Below are positions 1 through 5,019 of a stretch of 7,126 nt of DNA, in pieces (positions within the stretch are counted from its first letter, which is position 1; every line of letters begins with the position of its first letter). Below the pieces are notes generated by a model that was given only the letters and a program-made list of their open reading frames with translations, was not told the DNA's origin and searched no databases. Both the position numbers and the translations under genes were made by a program. Source of the DNA: Synergistaceae bacterium (lineage in GTDB: Bacteria > Synergistota > Synergistia > Synergistales > Thermovirgaceae); contig DMCT01000106.1 in the NCBI GenBank assembly GCA_003446665.1, forward strand, positions 1-7,126, in the 5' to 3' direction.

Positions 1-588
1 CAAAATTCAGGGAAAGGTGAAGCCATACGAACCGGAATCAATCATGTTCTGGCCACCCAAAAAGCTTCACGTTACCTGGGGTACTGGGACGCGGACCTTG
101 CAACACCCCTGGAGGAAATCGATTCTTTACTGGACACCTTGAAAGACGGGCGCCCCTATCTTGTTGCAAGCGGTTCGAGAATCACACGGATGGGGGCTTC
201 AATCCAGAGGACCTTTCTTCGGTATGCCGACGGAAAACTTTTCTCTTTTCTTGCCTCCGTGGTTCTCGGACTCAGATTCAGGGATACCCAGTGCGGGGCC
301 AAGCTTTTTGAACGGACCCTTGCCGAAAGGGTTTTCCAAAAACCTTTTTTGAGTTCCTGGGCTTTTGACGTGGAAATTTTCGCCAGGATACGTAGCCTTT
401 ACGGCAAGGAAAACACGAGAAAAATCGTTTGCGAAGTCCCGTTGCATTCCTGGAAGGAGGTTCCGGGCTCTAAAATCACCTTTTCAAGCCAATTGCTGAT
501 GCTTTTCGATTTGTTGCGGATTTCTCTCCATTATCGTCCTTTCCTCCGGAAAGCCAGAAAGACTGGAGTCCCCGGCTCATGGTCCTGA
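1..588 (+). CDS. Family 2 glycosyltransferase, ALG5/DPM1-like (5' partial)
   Basis: The reading frame is open from the first base and ends at TGA 586-588, so 195 C-terminal residues are visible and the N-terminus lies outside the window. Visible residues 2-7 (NSGKGE) and the DAD motif at residues 30-32, followed by LATP, match the nucleotide-sugar and metal-binding core of GT2 enzymes. The later GSR, the RDTQCGAKLF segment, the WAFDVEI segment and EVPLHSW...VPGSK are hallmarks of the dolichyl/polyprenyl-phosphate glucosyltransferase-like (ALG5-like) group. Such enzymes transfer a hexose from a nucleotide sugar to a polyprenyl phosphate on the cytoplasmic face of the membrane. No long C-terminal membrane segments are seen, so this is the soluble or peripheral form that relies on a partner flippase. 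The following GtrA gene overlaps its end by 10 bp and is the natural partner. Donor sugar and acceptor cannot be read from the sequence. Confidence 0.9.
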   Translation, partial: QNSGKGEAIRTGINHVLATQKASRYLGYWDADLATPLEEIDSLLDTLKDGRPYLVASGSRITRMGASIQRTFLRYADGKLFSFLASVVLGLRFRDTQCGAKLFERTLAERVFQKPFLSSWAFDVEIFARIRSLYGKENTRKIVCEVPLHSWKEVPGSKITFSSQLLMLFDLLRISLHYRPFLRKARKTGVPGSWS

Positions 589-995
589 GGAATCATACTT
601 TTTTGAAATATTGCCTCATCGGCGTTGTCAATACTGTATCGTGCTTCTCCGTTATCTACGTCCTTCTGGATATTTTCGGGGTCGATTATATTTTGAGCAA
701 CATGACGGGATACGCAACCGGACTCCTGGTTTCGTTTATCCTGAACAAGTACAGAAATTTCAGAAGCAGCGGGCATCTGGGGAAGGAATTCTTCCTGTTT
801 TCTTTAAGCTTCGGAGTTGCTTACGCGGCCAATCTTGCCGCTCTTGTCTTCGCGGTGGAAATGCTGCGGGTTGATACATTTCTCTCACAAATCATGTCCG
901 GCACTTTTTACACAGTGATATTCTATATTCTCATGAAGCACTTCGTCTTTCGGGGATACAAGGAACATATGCAGAGCCCGCTATGCAGGGAGTGA
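579..995 (+). CDS. GtrA family membrane protein (polyprenyl-phosphate-sugar flippase-like)
   Basis: This 138-residue protein has four hydrophobic segments, roughly residues 8-31, 36-54, 67-92 and 100-118. It carries the GtrA-family pattern: an N-terminal FLKYCLIGVVNT segment, a central FILNKYRNF motif, and a terminal KHFVF followed by a short basic tail. GtrA proteins are proposed to move polyprenyl-phosphate-linked glucose across the inner membrane so that a periplasmic transferase can use it; the assignment to translocation is family knowledge, not seen here. The ATG at 579 overlaps the glycosyltransferase stop by 10 bp, with GGAG at 565-568 as a plausible ribosome binding site, so the two are probably translated from one message. 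The stop TGA 993-995 overlaps an ATG at 995-997 (TGATG), which bears on the start of the next gene. Confidence 0.9.
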   Translation: MVLRNHTFLKYCLIGVVNTVSCFSVIYVLLDIFGVDYILSNMTGYATGLLVSFILNKYRNFRSSGHLGKEFFLFSLSFGVAYAANLAALVFAVEMLRVDTFLSQIMSGTFYTVIFYILMKHFVFRGYKEHMQSPLCRE

Positions 996-1017
996 TGGGA
1001 AATTCGCCTTTTAGTCG
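995..1017 (+). other. Ambiguous response-regulator start (TGATG, ATT and GTG candidates)
   Basis: The in-frame stop for the regulator is at 993-995, and between it and GTG 1017 there is no ATG, GTG, TTG or CTG in frame. AGGGAG at 987-992 lies 9 bases before ATT 1002, a good Shine-Dalgarno distance for an ATT start. Alternatively, ATG 995-997 overlaps the GtrA stop as TGATG but is in another frame. Removing one G from the GGG at 997-999 would join it as M-E-I-R-L-L-V-V-E-D-D. Either a rare ATT start or a one-base insertion (natural or a sequencing error) explains the layout. Confidence 0.6.
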
Positions 1018-1664
1018 TGGAAGATGACGAAATGATCGGAGAGGAGATCAAGACTGGCCTGTCGAGAAGAGGTTATACCGTAGATTGGGTGCAAGACCTC
1101 GAATCTGCCGCAATGGCCCTTGACCTGGAAAATTTCATGCTGGTGGTACTTGATCTGGGCCTCCCGGACGGTTCAGGGCTTGAACTGCTGCAAACGCTGA
1201 GAGCAAAACGCAGGCAACTCCCGGTTATTATCCTGACAGCCTGGGACGCCGTACAGGACCGAATCAGAGGGCTTGATTGCGGAGCAGACGACTACATGGT
1301 AAAGCCCTTCGAGCTGGAGGAACTTTCGGCCCGGATCCGAGCACTGACCAGGCGGTCCAGGGGAGAGGGAACGCCGATCATTCGGTTCGGTGACCTGGCC
1401 GTCAACCCGGCTGATATGAGGGTTTTCAGAAACGAAAGTCCGCTTCGGCTTTCCCGCAGCGAATACACCCTTCTCATGACCTTTCTTCAAAACATCGGGA
1501 AAATCCTTACCGAGCAGGAACTTGAAACCGCCCTTTACGGCTGGGAAAAAGGAATAGAAAGCAATGCCGTGCAGGTTCACATACACAACCTGAGAAAAAA
1601 AATCGGTCCCGGCATCATAAAAAACATCCGCGGCTTCGGGTACCTCATGGAGAAACCTTCGTGA
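1017..1664 (+). CDS. OmpR/PhoB-class response regulator (PmrA/QseB-like); coding sense extends upstream to 1002
   Basis: A receiver domain is followed by a winged-helix DNA-binding domain. The first ordinary in-frame start is GTG 1017, giving 215 residues, but it removes the beta-1 strand. The codons from ATT 1002 read I-R-L-L-V before VEDDE, exactly where a family member should begin. Counted from 1002, the phosphoacceptor is D51 in LDLGLPDGSG, the switch threonine is T79 and the conserved lysine is K101 in MVKPF, which are standard positions for PmrA/QseB-type regulators. The C-terminal half (about 125-220) has the typical SRSEYTLL, VQVHIHNLRKK and RGFGYL segments of the OmpR winged helix. 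The gene precedes a histidine kinase with a GTGA overlap, so the two form a pair. Target genes are unknown; the surrounding envelope genes are obvious candidates. The function is secure; the start is not (ATT start or a one-base frameshift). Confidence 0.93.
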   Translation: MEDDEMIGEEIKTGLSRRGYTVDWVQDLESAAMALDLENFMLVVLDLGLPDGSGLELLQTLRAKRRQLPVIILTAWDAVQDRIRGLDCGADDYMVKPFELEELSARIRALTRRSRGEGTPIIRFGDLAVNPADMRVFRNESPLRLSRSEYTLLMTFLQNIGKILTEQELETALYGWEKGIESNAVQVHIHNLRKKIGPGIIKNIRGFGYLMEKPS

Positions 1665-2986
1665 AATCCATAAAACGGGCAATACTCTCCGGACTTACCA
1701 TAGGGATTATCGTTTGCTCCTCAACGGTCCTGCTTTTTCTTTTTTTCGCGATGCGAGAAGAGATCTTCGAAATCATGGATTATCAAATGGAGCAAGTGGC
1801 ACTGGCCGCTCATCTCCGAAGGGATTACAGTACACCTGACACCGAAAGTGGATTTGAGGAGAAAACCGTCGATTCGATAGTCCAGATCCGGGATGCGGAA
1901 AACAACCTGTTATACACCACCAATCGGGAAACCGCCATTCCCCTTGTTTCAAAACCTGGATTTACCGATCTCATGTATGACGGAACCCCGTGGAGGGTCT
2001 ATGTCCTCTCAAAGGGGGATACCACAGTCCAGGTCGCCCAGCCGCTTAAAGAACGAAAAGAGATAGTCTTTTTCATAGCTGTGGAAACGGCATTATCACT
2101 ACTTTTCCTGGCGGTTGCGCTTGCGATCTGGATATACATTGTCGTCAACAAAAGCTTTAGACCCGTCCAGGAACTCTGTGACAGCATCCGCCGGAAAAAA
2201 GCCTCCAGACTGGATCCTGTCGACGAGACAATGGTCCCTGAAGAGATCTTGCCCCTGGTCCGGGAGCTCAATGCTCTCCTTTCGAGACTGGATATTGCGA
2301 TCAAGGGACAAAAACACTTTCTCGCAGATGCTGCCCACGAGCTCAGAACCCCACTGACCGCGGTAGACCTGCAAGTACAAAATGCACTCGACACCGGAAA
2401 CGAACTGGAGCGTGAAAACTCCCTCAAGAAGATCAAAAAAGGGATAAATCGCGCCACAGTCATGGCAAACCAGATCTTGATGATGGCGAAGACGGACGCT
2501 GATATTCTCGAGGAAAACATCGAGGTTCTGGACTTTCGAACGATCATCGGGGATGTCGTTTCAGAATTCTCCCCGCTGGCCATGGAGCGGGAAATTGACC
2601 TCCTGTGGTCGAAACCCGAGGCCCCCATTCTTCTGGCAGGGAACGAAAGGGGCCTGAAGGCAATGATTTCAAGCCTGGTCGACAATGCCTTGAAATATTC
2701 GCCCTCGGGCACCGCTGTCACCTTGAATGCCTTCACCGATACCGGGAAACTTTTTTTCGAAATCAACGACGAAGGACCGGGAATTCCCGCAGACCAAAGA
2801 CCCAAAGTGTTCAGGCGATTTTACCGGTATCGGAGCGAAAGGGCTCTCGGGAGCGGGTTGGGTTTGGCCATTGTAAAGAATGTCATCGATTTCCATAAAG
2901 GGTCGATCACTCTTGGAGACGGCGACAACGGCACAGGCCTGAAGGTTGAACTGGTACTCCCTTTGTTCGATGAGAATCGGCATTGA
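1661..2986 (+). CDS. Sensor histidine kinase, QseC/PmrB-like
   Basis: This 441-residue protein starts at GTG 1661, which overlaps the regulator stop (GTGA); GGAG at 1649-1652 is a suitable ribosome binding site. A first membrane segment lies at about residues 8-30, a periplasmic sensor region of roughly 100 residues follows, and a second membrane segment spans about 135-160. The sensor region ends with VQVAQPLKER, as in the 2CSK_N / QseC-PmrB type. A short HAMP-like linker then leads to the dimerisation domain with H226 in ADAAHELRTPL. The ATPase domain is complete: N342 in SLVDNALKYSP, D370 in NDEGPGIP, the FRRFYR segment, GSGLGLAIV from residue 397, and a terminal GTGLKVELVLP. All catalytic motifs look intact. 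It should autophosphorylate on H226 and pass phosphate to D51 of the adjacent regulator. The signal is unknown; relatives sense metals, low pH or cationic peptides, but no clear metal-binding cluster was recognised in the sensor region. Confidence 0.95.
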   Translation: MKSIKRAILSGLTIGIIVCSSTVLLFLFFAMREEIFEIMDYQMEQVALAAHLRRDYSTPDTESGFEEKTVDSIVQIRDAENNLLYTTNRETAIPLVSKPGFTDLMYDGTPWRVYVLSKGDTTVQVAQPLKERKEIVFFIAVETALSLLFLAVALAIWIYIVVNKSFRPVQELCDSIRRKKASRLDPVDETMVPEEILPLVRELNALLSRLDIAIKGQKHFLADAAHELRTPLTAVDLQVQNALDTGNELERENSLKKIKKGINRATVMANQILMMAKTDADILEENIEVLDFRTIIGDVVSEFSPLAMEREIDLLWSKPEAPILLAGNERGLKAMISSLVDNALKYSPSGTAVTLNAFTDTGKLFFEINDEGPGIPADQRPKVFRRFYRYRSERALGSGLGLAIVKNVIDFHKGSITLGDGDNGTGLKVELVLPLFDENRH

Positions 2987-3137
2987 GTTACAGGACGTGG
3001 TTGAAGACAAGGGGTGACTGCTGGGCGGTTTCAGCAACCAGGTCGAAAACGGAATCAATTTTTTCGATTCAGCCCCGGCGCCTTCGGCAAAAAATCTCAG
3101 AAAACCGGCGACACAACCTTGCAAGGGGTGCAAGAAA
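2987..3137 (+). other. Intergenic gap between kinase and flippase-like gene; leader and open upstream frame
   Basis: This 151-bp stretch holds no recognised gene. Codons in the frame of the downstream gene stay open from 3018 to 3137, reading about 40 residues with a basic end that includes CKGCKK. A 15-codon ORF in the same frame, ATG 2970 to TGA 3015-3017, precedes it and overlaps the kinase end. AAGGGG at 3123-3128 is a good ribosome binding site for TTG 3138. No clear promoter -35/-10 pair or terminator was found. Confidence 0.4.
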
Positions 3138-4226
3138 TTGAAAATACACCTTTTAAACGCAATACAAAACGGAGGCGGACATTTCCCGTCGCACATTTCC
3201 AGGAGGATATACGGCTATCTGGGCCTTGCGGCGCTTTTTTTTGCAATGTCCTTGGGGACATTGTTTTTCGTCCATCGTTCCTTTGGGGGTGGACAGCTGC
3301 ATTTTTCTCAAACCGTGTTCTCGGCGGAATTCATCATCTGCCTTCTGGCCCTTTTGGTCCTGTATTTTCTGGCAGATGGATTGCGTCTTTATTCCGTCAT
3401 CCGGGCAATGGGTTTTCGCATTTCCTTTACATATATCCTCAAACTTGTCTTCGTGAACATTTTCGTCTCCAACGTCACTCCCCTTGCCACGGGAGGCGGA
3501 GTAGTCCAGATCTATTTCATGAACCGGAAAGGTATACCGCTCGGGGAAGCGACGGCAGCAACTTCGATCCGCACCATGCTGGCCGCCCTGATGTTGTTTA
3601 CCATTACACCAATTGTCATCTGGCTCGAGCCAAACGAATTCCGGGGCTTCTTTCACAGGCACGTGCTTTATGCAATAACGGGCGTTTCCAGTCTTTACGT
3701 GGCGCTATTCTGGGTGGTCCTCTTCCGGATCCGGGTTATGAAATGCTGGCTCTACCGTTTTCTCTTCGTGCTCGGCAATATGAAAATGCTGTCGCCACGG
3801 CGCAGGAGAACGGTTTACCTTCGGGTTTCCCGCGAAATGGATTTCTTCTCCGAGGGATTCATGAAATTTATCAGAAATGGAACGGCCTGGGCGGTTTTGT
3901 CCTTTTTCTTTACGGCCCTCTTTCTGCTGCTGCTTTTTTCCTTTTCAGCGGTTCTCTTGAAGGCCCTGGGATACCATATTCCTTTTCTGACGGTTTTGGC
4001 CTTTCAGGTGGTGGTCACCTTTTTCATGTATTTTGCCCCCACCCCCGGTGCTGCGGGCATCGCTGAGGGGGGATACGGGTTCTTCTTGACTCACCTGGTT
4101 CAAAAGAAGGATATTACGCTTTTGACCATATCCTGGCGGTTCCTGACAATATATATAGGCGTGATCATAGGGATTATGATCATCTACGGGGAACTCTTCA
4201 ACCGGAAAAAGAGGGTAGGCCTGTGA
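3138..4226 (+). CDS. Flippase-like membrane protein, LPG-synthase TM region family (UPF0104/YbhN-like)
   Basis: This is a 362-residue polytopic inner-membrane protein with about seven to eight hydrophobic segments. Family signatures are visible: a NVTPLATGGG segment followed by Q-IYFMNRKG near residue 120, and the late APTPGAAGIAEGGYG segment near residue 300. These are typical of the lysylphosphatidylglycerol-synthase transmembrane (flippase) domain, also called UPF0104 or AglD/YbhN-like. There is no C-terminal aminoacyl-transferase domain, so it is not a complete MprF; stand-alone members are thought to move lipids or lipid-linked sugars. The substrate is unknown. TTG 3138 was chosen because AAGGGG lies 9 bases upstream and a normal basic N-terminus results; the frame is open further upstream but has no ATG, GTG or TTG before the stop at 3015. 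The stop TGA 4224-4226 overlaps a GTG at 4223 that probably began the next gene. Confidence 0.9.
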   Translation: MKIHLLNAIQNGGGHFPSHISRRIYGYLGLAALFFAMSLGTLFFVHRSFGGGQLHFSQTVFSAEFIICLLALLVLYFLADGLRLYSVIRAMGFRISFTYILKLVFVNIFVSNVTPLATGGGVVQIYFMNRKGIPLGEATAATSIRTMLAALMLFTITPIVIWLEPNEFRGFFHRHVLYAITGVSSLYVALFWVVLFRIRVMKCWLYRFLFVLGNMKMLSPRRRRTVYLRVSREMDFFSEGFMKFIRNGTAWAVLSFFFTALFLLLLFSFSAVLLKALGYHIPFLTVLAFQVVVTFFMYFAPTPGAAGIAEGGYGFFLTHLVQKKDITLLTISWRFLTIYIGVIIGIMIIYGELFNRKKRVGL

Positions 4227-4318
4227 GCCGAAAACGTAAACAGAAATGTTTTTCCTGGCTGGGTACAAGGTTTACCTCGCCGTTTATGAAAAAGATTTCC
4301 AGTCTCTCAATGCAGTGA
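4223..4318 (+). pseudogene. Probable original 5' end of the phosphoesterase gene, out of frame
   Basis: GTG 4223 overlaps the preceding stop (GTGA) and has GAGGG seven bases upstream. It opens a basic 31-residue frame, beginning MSRKRKQK and ending ISSLSMQ at TGA 4316-4318. The downstream phosphoesterase frame carries SLNAVNIERIEKW at the same place. Removing one TC from the TCTCTC run at 4303-4308 fuses the two as ISSL-NAVNIERIEKW, giving a 221-residue protein. This suggests a dinucleotide slippage, real or introduced by sequencing. The alternative is that ATG 4246 is the true start and this frame is chance. Confidence 0.5.
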
Positions 4319-4890
4319 ATATAGAGCGTATCGAAAAGTGGTTGCAGGGAAGGCAAGCTTACAGTTTCGCCGTTGTGGGGAATATAAGGAATTCCATGCG
4401 GATTTTCGAAAAACGTATCGTCCCCCTGGTCCGGAACGAAGAGATCGATTTTATGGTGTCCGCCGGGAATGCGGTTTACGACGGGGCGGAAGATAAATAC
4501 CGGCTGCTATATCGTGGTCTCGGAAAATTGGATATCCCCTATGTTCTTGCCGTTGGTCACAATGAATTAGAAGACTTCGGGGCTCCGAGGTTCTACCGCC
4601 ATTTCGGCCCCTTCTTTTTTTCTTTCTGCTTGGGGAACGCGGCTTTTATTTTCCTTGACTCCACCGGCAGAACATCCGGGGAATGGCTGGACCGATGGCT
4701 GGCACAGGAACTCGAAGATGCCGCCGGTTTGAAATACCGGTTCGTCTTCCTGAATGATTCCCCTTTCGCCCCAGCGGCGCCGGGAAACAGTAAAAGACAT
4801 TACCTTCTGACAGCCGGGAGAGTCATAAAACTGTATCGCAGAGTCCTCGCCCTCGCAGGCGCGGGAGGGAATCAGCAGGGAAAAGGATAA
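4246..4890 (+). CDS. Calcineurin-like metallophosphoesterase homologue, degenerate and shortened
   Basis: The 214-residue open frame aligns by eye with the first part of the calcineurin-like phosphoesterase fold: FAVVGN (N46), an IDFMVSAGN segment (N75), YVLAVGHNE (104-107), then the FYRHFGPFFFSF and FIFLDSTG segments, and FVFLNDSP (N170). Every metal-ligand position is non-canonical: GD becomes GN twice, GNHE is replaced by GHNE, the His of motif IV is Asn, and the final GHxH is absent because the protein stops soon afterwards. ATG 4246 is the first start in this frame but has no Shine-Dalgarno sequence. A better start, GTG 4223 with GAGGG at 4211-4215 and a GTGA overlap, lies in another frame (see the 4223-4318 entry), so the gene may be frameshifted. 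It is either an inactive family member with a structural or binding role, or a decaying gene. Catalysis is not supported. Confidence 0.7.
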   Translation: MFFLAGYKVYLAVYEKDFQSLNAVNIERIEKWLQGRQAYSFAVVGNIRNSMRIFEKRIVPLVRNEEIDFMVSAGNAVYDGAEDKYRLLYRGLGKLDIPYVLAVGHNELEDFGAPRFYRHFGPFFFSFCLGNAAFIFLDSTGRTSGEWLDRWLAQELEDAAGLKYRFVFLNDSPFAPAAPGNSKRHYLLTAGRVIKLYRRVLALAGAGGNQQGKG

Positions 4891-5019
4891 CAGGACCAAT
4901 GGAAAAAAACGGATAGGCCCCACATTTTCGGAGACTGCCGATTCACGCCGAGACCAACCCTCTGGAACCAGTGCCGTTTCAAAAGAGTGAAGTTCGGCGA
5001 GAGAGGAAAAGAGCTTGTG
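4891..5019 (+). other. Intergenic gap before the DedA-PAP2 gene
   Basis: This 129-bp gap contains no recognised gene, promoter or terminator. The frame of the downstream gene stays open back to the phosphoesterase stop at 4888-4890, which creates a spurious GTG 4987 start. GAGAGGA at 5001-5007 is the likely ribosome binding site for the downstream gene. No remnant of the missing C-terminal part of the phosphoesterase was seen in any forward frame here. Confidence 0.4.

Noticed and set aside
1999..2805. 268-codon antisense frame over the histidine kinase
   Set aside because: Ser/Arg-rich translation with no motif, fully opposite intact kinase domains; typical antisense shadow.
3043..3067. Possible hairpin TCGAAAA...TTTTCGA in the gap before the flippase-like gene
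   Set aside because: AT-rich 7-bp stem with an 11-base loop and no following T-run; too weak to call a terminator.
3014..4066. Long (350-codon) open frame on the + strand overlapping the flippase-like gene
   Set aside because: It lies out of frame with a gene that has clear family motifs and membrane segments; its translation is rich in His, Arg, Pro and Gly without domain signatures, so it is a shadow frame.
4846..4872. GC-rich imperfect inverted repeat at the end of the phosphoesterase gene
   Set aside because: The stem is interrupted and no T-run follows, and it is inside the coding frame; not supported as a terminator.
4987..5019. Upstream GTG 4987 as start of the DedA-PAP2 protein
   Set aside because: It adds a polar, charged stretch unlike usual DedA N-termini and lacks a ribosome binding site; ATG 5020 fits better.
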